NCBI RefSeq assembly: GCF_001449115.1
Contig: NZ_LAIJ01000005.1
Coordinates: 45,036 to 109,035, forward strand
DNA length: 64,000 nt
Direction of reading: 5' to 3'
Source of the DNA: Occallatibacter gabretensis
GTDB lineage: Bacteria > Acidobacteriota > Terriglobia > Terriglobales > Acidobacteriaceae
Shown: piece after piece, positions 20,969-29,789 of the stretch
Layout of the letters: the number at the start of each line of letters is the position of its first letter
Position numbering within the stretch: the stretch's first letter is position 1
Made by a program: the position numbers and the translations under genes
The notes under the pieces: model-generated
Seen by the model: the letters and a program-made list of their open reading frames with translations, nothing else
The model's database searches: none
Told to the model about the DNA's origin: nothing

Positions 20969-22114
20969 ATGCCCGCTGATTTCGCCAGCACCAGGAGTCT
21001 CTGGACGAACGTCCCCCGCAAAAACCTCGTCATCTTCCTGATTGCAGTCTTCTTTACCTTTGCAGTCATCGGCATCATCGGCGACGTCTCCGGCATGGGC
21101 TATCAATCACCCCTCCACTTCGCATGTGCCGTACTCGTCGCCGGACCCTTCGCCGTCGGTTACGCTTACTCCGGCATTGCTCTGCGCGGCAAATCCTGGC
21201 GAGTGGCTATACCCCTGTTCATTCTCCAGTTCGCCGTAATGGCCCTGCTGGGCTACCTGTTTCCGGAGCCCAGGCGCCCCAGCCAACTCAACACGGCCGA
21301 AACCGAGCGCCTTCAAACCCGCCTTAACTTCGATGTCGCCGCCATTGCCGTCGCCGTTTCCCTCGGTTACTCCGGATTCGTCTACGTCTTCGTTCAGGAG
21401 AGCCGGCGCCACATTCGCATCCTTACAGAAAAAGCCGTGCTGGACAGCGAAATGCAAGCTGCCCGAGCGGTCCAGCATCTCATCCTGCCGGAGAGTAATG
21501 AGACCTTCGCAGGCTTTCATGTCGATTCGGTCTACACTCCCGCGCAGCAGGTTGGCGGAGACTTCTTCCAGATCCTTTCGGATGGCGCTGGCGGAATCCT
21601 TATCGTCATCGGCGATGTCGCAGGTAAAGGCCTTTCCGCAGCCATGCTCGTCTCCATGCTCGTCGGCATCATCCGCGCCACCGCAGAAGAGACGCATGAC
21701 CCGGCACGCATTCTGCGCAAGCTTCACGGTCGCCTTCTTGGCAGCGCCGGCGAGGGATTCTCCACGGCGCTCGCCGCGCACATCGCGAACGACGGCCTTG
21801 TCACCGTTGCCAACGCCGGTCACCTTTCGCCATATCTCAACGGCGAGGAAATTGATCTCCCCGGAGCGCTGCCCCTCGGCGTCTCAGCCGGCGGCGACTA
21901 CCAATCCATCGCCTTCACGCTCCCGCCCGGCGGCCGCCTCACCTTCTATACCGACGGAGTCGTCGAAGCCCGCAACCAGGCCGGCGAGCTCTTCGGCTTC
22001 GATCGCGCCCAGGCCATCTCCACTCACACCGCAACCGCCATTACAAAAGCAGCCATAGACTTCGGCCAGGAAGACGACATCACCGTCGCCACCATCGAGC
22101 GCCTGCCTGCCTGA
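20969..22114 (+). CDS. Membrane PP2C-like (SpoIIE/RsbU) serine phosphatase
   Basis: A 381-residue protein with about four transmembrane helices (about residues 20-150), a short coiled linker (RRHIRILTEKAVLDSEMQAA) and a SpoIIE phosphatase domain. Metal-binding motifs QQVGGDFFQI, GDVAGKGLSAAML, TVANAGHLSP, LTFYTDGVVEARN and EDDITVATI are intact, so it should be active. Such enzymes dephosphorylate anti-anti-sigma (STAS) proteins in partner-switching pathways, but no STAS or HPK gene is adjacent. Start ATG 20969 follows GGAGACC. Confidence 0.9.
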   Translation: MPADFASTRSLWTNVPRKNLVIFLIAVFFTFAVIGIIGDVSGMGYQSPLHFACAVLVAGPFAVGYAYSGIALRGKSWRVAIPLFILQFAVMALLGYLFPEPRRPSQLNTAETERLQTRLNFDVAAIAVAVSLGYSGFVYVFVQESRRHIRILTEKAVLDSEMQAARAVQHLILPESNETFAGFHVDSVYTPAQQVGGDFFQILSDGAGGILIVIGDVAGKGLSAAMLVSMLVGIIRATAEETHDPARILRKLHGRLLGSAGEGFSTALAAHIANDGLVTVANAGHLSPYLNGEEIDLPGALPLGVSAGGDYQSIAFTLPPGGRLTFYTDGVVEARNQAGELFGFDRAQAISTHTATAITKAAIDFGQEDDITVATIERLPA

Positions 22115-22148
22115 AGTGTCCGCAGTAAATTTGATAGAAGAGGAAATT

Positions 22149-22796
22149 ATGCCTAAAGTTCGTGTCGCAGGATTTAGCGTTTCACTCGACGGCTTCAGCG
22201 CCGGCATCGAGCAAAGCCTGAATGATCCGCTCGGCAAACGCGGAACCGAAATCTTTCAATGGTTCTTTCACACAAACACCTTTCGTTCCATGCACGGGCA
22301 GCAAGGTGGAACCATCGGCGGCGTCGACGATCAATTCGCCCACAGCGCCATGGACAACTTCGGCGCCTTCATTCTCGGCCGCAATATGTTCGGCCCTGTA
22401 CGCGGTCCATGGCCAGACGATTTATGGAAAGGCTGGTGGGGACCCAACCCTCCTTATCACACGCCAACCTTCGTTCTCACTCATCACAAGCGTGAGCCTC
22501 TGGAAATGGAAGGTGGAACGACTTTCTACTTTGTCACCGGCGGAATCGTCGAAGCGCTGGACCTGGCAAAGAAAGCCGCAGGCAGCAAAGACATAAAAAT
22601 CGGTGGCGGAGTATCAACTGTCCGGCAGTATCTTCAAGCCGGTCTCATTGACTCTCTTCATTTGGCATCGGTACCGGTTCTTCTTGGCCAGGGAGAGTCT
22701 CTATTACAAGGCCTCGATCTCCACGCCCTGGGATTCTCCATCACCGATCGCAAGTCCTCGGACTATGCAACACACTTGGTACTCGAAAAAGCTTGA
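22149..22796 (+). CDS. Dihydrofolate reductase-fold (RibD C-terminal) family protein
   Basis: A 215-residue oxidoreductase-like protein of the RibD_C/YyaP group, which shares the NADPH-binding DHFR fold but is not the housekeeping DHFR. It shows VRVAGFSVSLDGFSAG at the start, NFGAFILGRNMFGP, TFYFVTGGIVEAL and the glycine-rich KIGGGVSTVRQYLQAG. ATG 22149 has AGAGGAAATT just before it; the frame is open to 22116 but lacks a site there. It follows the phosphatase by 34 nt and may be co-transcribed. Physiological substrate unknown. Confidence 0.87.
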   Translation: MPKVRVAGFSVSLDGFSAGIEQSLNDPLGKRGTEIFQWFFHTNTFRSMHGQQGGTIGGVDDQFAHSAMDNFGAFILGRNMFGPVRGPWPDDLWKGWWGPNPPYHTPTFVLTHHKREPLEMEGGTTFYFVTGGIVEALDLAKKAAGSKDIKIGGGVSTVRQYLQAGLIDSLHLASVPVLLGQGESLLQGLDLHALGFSITDRKSSDYATHLVLEKA

Positions 22797-22836
22797 AGCC
22801 GTTGCTCGAACTAGCCATGAATCACTATCCACAGCC

Positions 22837-24627
22837 TTAGAGTGCATAGCGCCCTAAGGCAATACATTCCTTCGCCACCGCGCGACTCAGCGCCACCGTA
22901 TCCGCAGGCATACTCTTCCCCAGCCGTCGCAGAATCGCAAGCTGCGTCCGCAGTTCATCGCCCTCGCCGCAAGCCGCCAGCACGCGCTTTGCCGCCTCAT
23001 TCGTTACTGACAGTGCTTCTTCCGCAATCAGCCCCGTCATATTCGCGGCCGCTTTCGCTCCTGCTCTCCCCGCCATCTTCCGCGCCCGCAGAATCGCACT
23101 TTCCAGCGCAAACACCTGCGCAATCGCATCGGCAAGGTCCGCCATAATCTCCTGCTGCTCCTCAAGCCCAGCCATATATTTCTGGCTCGCCACGCCCGCC
23201 GCAAACAGCGCCATCTTTCTCACCGCAGCAAGAATCTCCGCTTCATGCGCCAGCGCGTCACCCGTTCCATCGCCTTCATCAAATGACGGCGGCTGCATCA
23301 CCTCATCCATCAGCTTCTTGATCGCAGGCAAGAGCGGCAGCTGTCCTTTAAGGGCACGCTTCATCAGCCAACCCGTCACAATCAGCCGGTTAATCTCATT
23401 CGTCCCTTCAAAGATCCGATTGATTCTCGCATCCCTGTAAACGCGCTCCGCCGGATAATCCTCCACATACCCGTACCCGCCCATCGTCGCCACAAGTTCA
23501 TCGGCCACGTAGCTCATCGCCTCGCTGGCATATACCTTCAGCACAGAGCACTCCACCGCGTACTCTTCAATCTTCTTCTGAATATTTTTTGACTCTTTGG
23601 ACTCGCTCTCCGTCAGAGCCGACAATGCCGCATCAATCATCCCAATCGTCCGGTACGCCATACTCTCGGACGCATACAGCTTCGCCGCAGAAGTCGAGAT
23701 CTTCCTCTGGATCAGTCCGAACTCCGCAATCGCCTTCCCAAATGCCGTCCGCTCCTTCGCATAGCGAATCATCTCGCCCAGCGCAGACCGCGCTCCACCC
23801 ACGCACGCCACGCCCAGCTTGAACCGCCCCACGTTCAGCACATTGAACGCAATATGATGCCCCTTGCCCACCTCGCCCAGCAGATTCCCCGCCGGAACCT
23901 TGCAATCGCTCAGCACCAGCGGGCAGGTCGAAGACCCGCGAATCCCCAGCTTGTGCTCCTCTGCACCCACCGTCACACCCGAAAACGTCCGCTCCACCAG
24001 GAACGCTGAAAACTTCTCTCCATCAATCTTCGCGAAAACCGTATACAAATCCGCAATCCCGCAGTTGGTAATCCACATCTTCTCGCCATTCAGAATGTAG
24101 TGCTGCCCATCCGCGCTCAGCACAGCCTTCGTGCGCACATTCATCGCATCCGAACCAGACGTCGCCTCGCTCAGCGCATACGCCGCCACCCACTCCGCCG
24201 TCGCCAGCTTCGGCAGATACTTCTCCTTCTGCTCCGCCGTCCCGAACCAGACAATCGGCAGCGTCCCAATCCCCACATGCGCCCCAAAGGCCGTTGAAAA
24301 GCTCCCCAGCACGCTCAAGTAATCCGCAATCACCGCCGAGCTGGTCTTATCCATCCCCAGGCCGCCGTACTCTTCAGGAATATCGCTCGCCAGAAACCCA
24401 AGCTCGCCGGCCTTTTCCAACAGCCCACGCACCGCGCCAGGTTCCTTCGCCTCTACAGCGTCAGTCGCCGGCATAATCTCTTCCTTGGCAAACTTCGCCG
24501 CCGTCGCCGCAATCTGTCGATGCTCCTCCGTAAAATCCTCCGGAGTAAACACCTCCTCCGGCCTGCGGTCCTCAAGCAAAAAACTGCCGCCCGCAGCAGC
24601 AACAGGAAGGCCGGTCAACGTAGACAT
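22837..24627 (-). CDS. Acyl-CoA dehydrogenase, long (VLCAD-like) form
   Basis: FAD enzyme that oxidises acyl-CoA to trans-2-enoyl-CoA in fatty-acid beta-oxidation. It has 596 residues; the core ACAD is about residues 35-430, with an extra helical C-terminal domain as in VLCAD/ACAD9. Seen are the flavin/substrate motif YALSEATSGSDAMNV, KMWITNCG, the adenine-binding LVATMGGYGYVEDYPAER and RIFEGTNEINR with the catalytic Glu at residue 407. GAGGAG lies upstream of ATG 24627. It is divergent from the thioredoxin-fusion gene and stands alone, without other beta-oxidation genes nearby. Confidence 0.94.
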   Translation of the reverse strand: MSTLTGLPVAAAGGSFLLEDRRPEEVFTPEDFTEEHRQIAATAAKFAKEEIMPATDAVEAKEPGAVRGLLEKAGELGFLASDIPEEYGGLGMDKTSSAVIADYLSVLGSFSTAFGAHVGIGTLPIVWFGTAEQKEKYLPKLATAEWVAAYALSEATSGSDAMNVRTKAVLSADGQHYILNGEKMWITNCGIADLYTVFAKIDGEKFSAFLVERTFSGVTVGAEEHKLGIRGSSTCPLVLSDCKVPAGNLLGEVGKGHHIAFNVLNVGRFKLGVACVGGARSALGEMIRYAKERTAFGKAIAEFGLIQRKISTSAAKLYASESMAYRTIGMIDAALSALTESESKESKNIQKKIEEYAVECSVLKVYASEAMSYVADELVATMGGYGYVEDYPAERVYRDARINRIFEGTNEINRLIVTGWLMKRALKGQLPLLPAIKKLMDEVMQPPSFDEGDGTGDALAHEAEILAAVRKMALFAAGVASQKYMAGLEEQQEIMADLADAIAQVFALESAILRARKMAGRAGAKAAANMTGLIAEEALSVTNEAAKRVLAACGEGDELRTQLAILRRLGKSMPADTVALSRAVAKECIALGRYAL

Positions 24628-24751
24628 AAGCGCAACACACTCCTCAATGCCTCAAACACTACGCCACCCATACCACACCCGACAACTGCCGGACACGTCC
24701 ATCCAATCCTCCTCACGCCGCCAAAAAACTGTGGCCTCCAACAAAACGCCT

Positions 24752-24760
24752 TGCTATGAT
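24752..24760 (+). promoter_or_regulatory. Extended -10 promoter for the TonB/thioredoxin gene
   Basis: TGCTATGAT (24752-24760) is an extended -10 (TGn plus TATGAT) 27 nt before the ATG at 24788; no good -35 is seen. CGGAGG precedes the start codon. It lies in the 160-nt divergent gap with the acyl-CoA dehydrogenase gene. Confidence 0.45.
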
Positions 24761-24787
24761 GCTCCCCGTCCCCCCACGGAGGCATAA

Positions 24788-26380
24788 ATGTACGGCCTGT
24801 TCTTCCTTGAAACGCCGAAGAAGCGTTTCTCATTTGCTGCTCTTTTCTCTCTGGCTTTCGCCTTATCTCTGAACGCGCAGGCAACTGCACCCCAGCCGTC
24901 ATCTGCAGACGCAGATCACCTGCCTCCCGTCTCCGCCAAAATCAGCTCGCTCGCTCACCGCCTGCTCGCCGCCGGACTCAACGCAAATGCCCTCGGAGGC
25001 GACGGCCTCAAGCCATGGCATATCAAGATCGACTACACCATGCAGCCGGGAACCACCGGCTCCCCAAAGCCCGTTGCCGGCACCGTAGAAGAGTGGCACA
25101 CAGGCCTTTATCAGTGGCGGCGTGATTTTACCGGCTCAATGGCCGGCGCCAACGGCTCTGAGTGGAGCGTCTCCAAGCTGGAGCGCTACGAGACAAAAAA
25201 TGAGCAGCACTACTTAGGCCGCCGTCTCATCACGCTGCGCGTCGCGCGGCCAGTCATCGACCCGCTCTATCAATCTGTCAACATTCAGCCGGACTATCTA
25301 ATGGACGCATCGCGGGTCAAGCTCGATCCTCTCGTCCTCACCTGCATCTCGGTCGTAAATGCGCACCAGTATGTCGAGGAAACCGATCCGGATTGGCTCT
25401 TCCCCACCATGTGCTTCGATTCAGACATGCATCTGCGCATCGTCAACTCCGGCGACACAGCCGTGCAGTTCGACGACATTCAGCCCTTTCAGAACCGCTC
25501 TGTAGCGCACCATGTCAAAGTCACCGAACGCGGCGCGACCATCGCTGAAATGAAAGTCACACTGCTCGAGCCTTGGGATGGCGGCGCAACTTCCGACCTC
25601 ATGAAGCCCACGCAGGACGCGGTCCTCGAGCCCTTCAAGCGCGAGCCCGGAATGCTCATGCCCGTCTCCACCTACGAGGTCGCAGCCCACATTCCAATCA
25701 CCGCGGGTCAAATTGAGGCTCACGGGTCCGTTGCGGTGCGTATCTTTATCCAGAAAGACGGCGGCGTCAAAGTAGATACCGCACTGACCAATTTCCTATC
25801 CACGGACAGGCGTAATCTCATGGACGCCGTCACTAACGCCGTCAGCCAATGGAAGTACAAACCCTACATCGTCGACGGGCAACCCGTCGAAACCGAATAC
25901 GCCGTCATCTACGCCATCGACGGCAAACCCTTTGTCCCCTCCTACAACCGCCCGGCCCCACCCACCAGTTCCGGCCCGGGTGACTACTCCAGCGTCTATG
26001 ACTACAAACGCGACCCGGCCCAGGATCTTGAGAAAGCCAAAGCCGATGCCGCCAAGGCCCGCAAGCGCATCCTCGTGGAGGTAGGCGGAACCTGGTGCTC
26101 CTGGTGTACCCTCATGGACCGCTTCTACGCCGAACATCCAGCCGTACGCCAACAACGTGACGACAACTTCGTTTTACTCAAGGTCAACATGAGCGCCAAG
26201 AACGAGAACGCCACCTTCCTCGGCCAATACCCAAAAATTCCCGGCTATCCCTGGATCTTCATCCTCGACGCCGACGGCAAACTCGTTACATCGAAAAACA
26301 CCGACGACCTCGAAGGCCCCGCAAACACCTACAGCGACAAACGCTTCAGCGACTTCTTAACAAGCGCCAAAGGTCAATAG
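24788..26380 (+). CDS. Secreted TonB-C-like/thioredoxin-like fusion protein
   Basis: A 530-residue exported protein. A signal-like hydrophobic segment (FAALFSLAFALSLNAQA, about 17-33) is followed by a large domain I do not recognise (about 40-300). Next is a TonB C-terminal-like module (about 305-378: GSVAVRIFIQKDGG, VSQWKYKPYIVDGQPVET) and a thioredoxin-like domain (about 405-530) with the redox motif TWCSWC, cysteines at residues 437 and 440. The last part suggests thiol reduction or disulfide exchange outside the cytoplasm. The combination is unusual. The end overlaps the convergent gene by 7 nt. Confidence 0.8.
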   Translation: MYGLFFLETPKKRFSFAALFSLAFALSLNAQATAPQPSSADADHLPPVSAKISSLAHRLLAAGLNANALGGDGLKPWHIKIDYTMQPGTTGSPKPVAGTVEEWHTGLYQWRRDFTGSMAGANGSEWSVSKLERYETKNEQHYLGRRLITLRVARPVIDPLYQSVNIQPDYLMDASRVKLDPLVLTCISVVNAHQYVEETDPDWLFPTMCFDSDMHLRIVNSGDTAVQFDDIQPFQNRSVAHHVKVTERGATIAEMKVTLLEPWDGGATSDLMKPTQDAVLEPFKREPGMLMPVSTYEVAAHIPITAGQIEAHGSVAVRIFIQKDGGVKVDTALTNFLSTDRRNLMDAVTNAVSQWKYKPYIVDGQPVETEYAVIYAIDGKPFVPSYNRPAPPTSSGPGDYSSVYDYKRDPAQDLEKAKADAAKARKRILVEVGGTWCSWCTLMDRFYAEHPAVRQQRDDNFVLLKVNMSAKNENATFLGQYPKIPGYPWIFILDADGKLVTSKNTDDLEGPANTYSDKRFSDFLTSAKGQ

Positions 26381-26799
26381 CGTGACCGGTCCCATGGCAA
26401 CCGGCATCTCGCATTGTCCGGATGCGATTTCGGCCAGGAAACCTCGCACGTCTTCGGATGGCTAGCCAGCCGTGCGTCAACCCATTCTCGGTCCTTGTAC
26501 ATTTCAGGAACAGGCACCCAGCGATCCTGCATCTGCCCATACAGGTCATAATTCACATGCGCTTCGATCCTGTATCCAACCGATGTCCCGCGTTGCCCTT
26601 CCTGAATCTGAGTTACTACAATCCTCGTATCGAGAATCTTCGCATCCGCAAATTCTCGTTCAGAGCCACATCCCTCCCAATGGACTCCAAATGCCAGCAG
26701 AACACCAAAAAGTACGAGAGCCGCGACGATTGCAGCAGACTCAGCAAACCTGTTCCTCTTCGGCGGCGCCTTTTCAGTATGGATATGCGTCTGGCTCAT
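26374..26799 (-). CDS. Hypothetical membrane-anchored protein (DUF3592-like)
   Basis: A 141-residue protein with one transmembrane helix (AAIVAALVLFGVLLAFGV, about 23-40) and an extracytoplasmic part with strands such as VGYRIEAHVNYDLYG, reminiscent of DUF3592 domains, and four cysteines. The assignment is tentative. It converges on the thioredoxin-fusion gene, overlapping its last 7 nt, and diverges from the RHH antitoxin gene. Confidence 0.65.
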   Translation of the reverse strand: MSQTHIHTEKAPPKRNRFAESAAIVAALVLFGVLLAFGVHWEGCGSEREFADAKILDTRIVVTQIQEGQRGTSVGYRIEAHVNYDLYGQMQDRWVPVPEMYKDREWVDARLASHPKTCEVSWPKSHPDNARCRLPWDRSRY

Positions 26800-26854
26800 C
26801 GCGGCACCTTCAAACCAGCAATTTTATGCAACATCGTCAATGTTTTCACTAAAT

Positions 26855-26873
26855 GATATATGATATATATATC
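26855..26873 (+). promoter_or_regulatory. AT-rich promoter/operator of the RHH-VapC module
   Basis: GATATAT (26855-26861) and ATATATC (26867-26873) form an inverted repeat containing TATGAT (26859-26864), a likely -10. The antitoxin start is only 8 nt further on. Ribbon-helix-helix antitoxins generally autorepress by binding such repeats, so this is the probable operator; autorepression here is inference. Confidence 0.5.
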
Positions 26874-26880
26874 TGATCAC

Positions 26881-27105
26881 ATGCGTATCTTAACCGAAAT
26901 CCCCGACGAACAGCTCACAGACTTGGCTGACATCTGTTCTGTCCGAAATCTATCCCGCGCCGAAGCCATCCGCCAGGCCGTCGAGGCCTACATCGAGCGC
27001 AACCGCCCTGCCCGCGGAGCCGCCTTCGGCCTCTGGCAGAACGCGCACAATAAGCTCCCCAAAGACGGCCTCAAGTATCAGGAACGCCTGCGGAGCGAGT
27101 GGTGA
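26881..27105 (+). CDS. Ribbon-helix-helix antitoxin of a VapC-type module
   Basis: A 74-residue protein with an N-terminal ribbon-helix-helix DNA-binding fold (MRILTEIPDEQLTDLADICS, then LSRAEAIRQAVEAYIERN) and a C-terminal tail (about 45-74, FGLWQNAHNKL) likely to wrap the toxin. ATG 26881 is preferred to an in-frame ATG at 26860, which lies inside the predicted -10. Its TGA overlaps the toxin GTG by 4 nt, so translation is probably coupled. It should neutralise the PIN toxin and repress its own promoter. Confidence 0.85.
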   Translation: MRILTEIPDEQLTDLADICSVRNLSRAEAIRQAVEAYIERNRPARGAAFGLWQNAHNKLPKDGLKYQERLRSEW

Positions 27106-27464
27106 AAGCCGTTCTCGACACAAACATTCTCATCGATTATCTGAACGGACATCCCGCCGCCCAACAGGAGTTCGCTCGCTACGCGCACCCCGCCATCAGC
27201 GTCATCACCTGGATGGAGGTCATGGCCGGGACCACTCCGCAAACCGAGCAAGCCACCCGCACATTCCTCTCCGGCTTCGATCTTCTAGGAATCGACGCAG
27301 TCACCGCGGAACAAGCCGTCAGCCTCCGCCGCAAACATCGAATCAAGCTACCGGACGCCATCGTCTGGGCCACCGCCCAAGTCCGTCAGGCCCTGCTGGT
27401 CACGCGCAACAGCCGCGACTTCGACCCCTCCGACCCAAGCGTGCGAATTCCATACGTGGTTTAA
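27102..27464 (+). CDS. vapC: VapC-type PIN-domain ribonuclease toxin
   Basis: A 120-residue PIN endoribonuclease. All acidic active-site residues are visible: D in VLDTNILIDYL, E in TWMEVMAG, D in KLPDAIVWATA and D in LLVTRNSRDFD. Toxins of this family cut tRNA or rRNA when free of antitoxin. GTG 27102 is chosen because GGAG is 6 nt upstream and the codon overlaps the antitoxin stop; GTG 27099 is one codon earlier. The gene is followed by the glycosyltransferase gene. Confidence 0.9.
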   Translation: MKAVLDTNILIDYLNGHPAAQQEFARYAHPAISVITWMEVMAGTTPQTEQATRTFLSGFDLLGIDAVTAEQAVSLRRKHRIKLPDAIVWATAQVRQALLVTRNSRDFDPSDPSVRIPYVV

Positions 27465-27525
27465 GAGCAATCCATCAGCCCACCGTCGCTTACAATACCC
27501 CATAGTCCGCCCGGAGGTTTCCGTC

Positions 27526-29208
27526 CTGTTCGCCGCGATAGCCAGCCACATCCAATCCGGCCTCCCGCACCTCGCCCGGCTGGCAGAACTCGTTCTCGCG
27601 CCGCAGAACAGCCTCTCGCAAACCTTCCACCATTGGCGCAACCAGTGGGCCGACACCACCTTCAACAACCTCTATCGCTGGAACGCCTTTGACGCCGCGC
27701 TCCTCATCCCCTACTTCGCCGTCATGATCCTGCTCGCCATCTACGGCCTGCACCGCTACACCCTCGTCTATCTCTATTTCAAGTACCGCAAGAACTACAA
27801 CCCCAACCCGCCCCAGCACTTCGCTGAGTTGCCTCGCGTCACCATCCAGCTCCCCATGTACAACGAGCAGTTCGTCATCGACCGCCTCATTGAATCCGTC
27901 TGCGCCATCGACTACCCGCGCGACAGGCTCGAAATCCAGGTTCTGGACGACTCCACCGACGAGACCGAGCAGGTCGCAACCGAAATTGTCGCTCGCTACG
28001 CTGCCCTCGGTCACCCCATCGTCTACATCCACCGCACCAACCGTCACGGCTTTAAGGCCGGCGCTCTCGATGAAGGCCTCCTCGTCGCCAAAGGCGAATT
28101 CGTCGCCATCTTCGACGCCGACTTCGTCCCTCCGCCCGACTGGCTTATGCGCGTCATCCACCACTTCGCCGAGCCAGGCATCGGCATGGTCCAGACCCGC
28201 TGGACGCACCTCAACCGCGACTACTCCATGCTCACCCAGATCGAAGCCATCCTCCTCGACGGCCACTTTGTCCTGGAGCATGGCGCTCGCTCGCGCGCAG
28301 GCGACTTCTTCAACTTCAACGGCACCGCCGGCATGTGGTGTCGTCAAGCCATCACCGACGCAGGCGGCTGGCAGCACGACACCCTCACGGAAGACACAGA
28401 CCTCAGCTACCGCTCCCAACTCGCTGGCTGGAAGTTCAAATACCTGCCTGACATCGAGTGCCCCGCCGAGCTGCCCATCGAAATGACCGCCTTCAAAACC
28501 CAGCAGGCGCGCTGGGCCAAAGGCCTCATCCAGTGCAGCAAAAAGTGCCTGCCCCTCATCTGGAAATCGCACATCCCCCGCAAGCAGAAGATCGAGGCCA
28601 TTTACCACCTCACGGCCAATCTCTCCTACCCGCTCATGGTCGTCATGACGGCGCTCATCGTTCCGGTCACCATCATCAAGTCGCTGCAGGGCTGGTTCCA
28701 GATGCTCATCATCGACCTGCCGCTCTTCACAGCCTCCACGCTCTCCATCGCCACGTTCTATCTCGTCAGCCAGCGCGTCCTCTTCCCCAAAACCTGGATG
28801 AAGACCTTCCTCTATCTTCCCGGCCTCATGGCCCTCGGCATCGGCCTCACCGTTACCAACACCAAGGCCGTCATGGAAGCCCTCTTCGGCATCCAGTCCG
28901 CCTTCGCCCGCACGCCCAAGTACAGCATCCAGAAGAAGGGCGAGACATCCGCCGCCGCCAAGAAATACCGCAAGCGCCTCAACGTCATCCCCTGGATCGA
29001 GCTCGCCTTAGGAAGCTTCTTCGCCTGGGCGATCTATTACAACCTAGTCCGCGGCAACTTCTTCACCCCGCCCTTCCTGCTCATCTTCGTAGGCGGCTAC
29101 TGGTACACCGGCCTGATGAGCCTGTTACAAGGTCGCTTCGACCGCTGGCGCACCGGCACCGCGAACACCGACGAATCCAGCCCCAAACCCTTCCCCGTGG
29201 GGGTTTAA
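27526..29208 (+). CDS. Processive family-2 glycosyltransferase (cellulose-synthase-like)
   Basis: Inner-membrane polysaccharide synthase of GT2 type. TM helices flank the catalytic domain: one near FDAALLIPYFAVMILLAIYG, then several after LIWKSHIPRKQ (LMVVMTALIVPVTII and others). Catalytic motifs are VLDDSTDET, FDADFVP, LTEDTDLSYR and QQARW. No PilZ domain is seen. The frame stays open 198 nt upstream of the first ATG (27724), and those codons encode a plausible N-terminus ending in TFNNLYRWNAFDAALL; GGAGG at 27513-27517 lies 8 nt before an in-frame CTG at 27526, which I take as the likely start (560 residues). The product polysaccharide is unknown. Confidence 0.85.
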   Translation: MFAAIASHIQSGLPHLARLAELVLAPQNSLSQTFHHWRNQWADTTFNNLYRWNAFDAALLIPYFAVMILLAIYGLHRYTLVYLYFKYRKNYNPNPPQHFAELPRVTIQLPMYNEQFVIDRLIESVCAIDYPRDRLEIQVLDDSTDETEQVATEIVARYAALGHPIVYIHRTNRHGFKAGALDEGLLVAKGEFVAIFDADFVPPPDWLMRVIHHFAEPGIGMVQTRWTHLNRDYSMLTQIEAILLDGHFVLEHGARSRAGDFFNFNGTAGMWCRQAITDAGGWQHDTLTEDTDLSYRSQLAGWKFKYLPDIECPAELPIEMTAFKTQQARWAKGLIQCSKKCLPLIWKSHIPRKQKIEAIYHLTANLSYPLMVVMTALIVPVTIIKSLQGWFQMLIIDLPLFTASTLSIATFYLVSQRVLFPKTWMKTFLYLPGLMALGIGLTVTNTKAVMEALFGIQSAFARTPKYSIQKKGETSAAAKKYRKRLNVIPWIELALGSFFAWAIYYNLVRGNFFTPPFLLIFVGGYWYTGLMSLLQGRFDRWRTGTANTDESSPKPFPVGV

Positions 29209-29493
29209 GTGCAGCCTCAGAAGATCGTCTGGGACCCTATAAAGGCACAAAACAATCGCGACAAGCACGGTATAGATTTTGAAGAAGCAGCCACAGTTTT
29301 TCTCGATCCCCTCTTGATCGTGATCCCCGACATGGCGCATTCTCAAGAAGAGGAACGCTGGATCGCCCTCGGAAAATCAGTAAATCAACTTTTGCTACTG
29401 GTAGTACACACTGACGATGACCAAACTATCCGCATCATTAGCGCCCGCAAAGCAGAACCCAAAGAAAGGAGGCAATATGAGCAAAGCACCTAA
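29209..29493 (+). CDS. brnT: BrnT-family toxin
   Basis: A 94-residue type II toxin of the BrnT fold, a RelE-like ribonuclease. Typical features are IVWDPIKAQNNRDKHGIDFEEA at the start, then ERWIALGKS and RIISARKAEPKERRQYE at the end. GTG 29209 immediately follows the glycosyltransferase stop. The downstream antitoxin gene overlaps it by 17 nt, the usual toxin-first BrnT-BrnA order. Confidence 0.9.
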   Translation: MQPQKIVWDPIKAQNNRDKHGIDFEEAATVFLDPLLIVIPDMAHSQEEERWIALGKSVNQLLLLVVHTDDDQTIRIISARKAEPKERRQYEQST

Positions 29494-29710
29494 GCAAGCA
29501 ATCAAGGACGATGACGAGATGCGCCCCGAGTACGACTTCTCTAACGGCATTCGCGGAAAATACACCAACCGTTTCCGCCCCGATACCGTCATGGTTACTC
29601 TGGCGCCTGACGTTGCTGCTGCTTTCCCTGACGCCGAATCCGTCAACGAAGCCCTTCGCGTCCTAATCAAGGCCGCCCGCAAAACTTCCAAAAAAGCAGC
29701 AGCAGCCTGA
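29477..29710 (+). CDS. brnA: BrnA-like antitoxin
   Basis: A 77-residue protein preceded by AAAGGAGG 5 nt before ATG 29477. It shows the DEMRPEYDFSNGIRGKYTNR segment common next to BrnT-type toxins, then a ribbon-helix-helix-like part (TVMVTLAPDVAAAFPDAES, VNEALRVLIKAAR) and a Lys/Ala tail. It should bind BrnT and repress the module. The strong ribosome site within the toxin gene favours antitoxin excess. Confidence 0.8.
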   Translation: MSKAPKQAIKDDDEMRPEYDFSNGIRGKYTNRFRPDTVMVTLAPDVAAAFPDAESVNEALRVLIKAARKTSKKAAAA

Positions 29711-29789
29711 CGCCCCACCACGCAGAGCGCACAATATTCTTTTGAACCCCGCCTCACGCCCCCTCGATCCAACTTCGTGAGGTGCGAAT

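Noticed and set aside
27490..28608. 372-codon minus-strand frame opposite the glycosyltransferase
   Set aside because: Antisense shadow of catalytic motifs that are intact on the plus strand; composition (Val/Asp/Gly-rich) is typical of GC-rich shadows.
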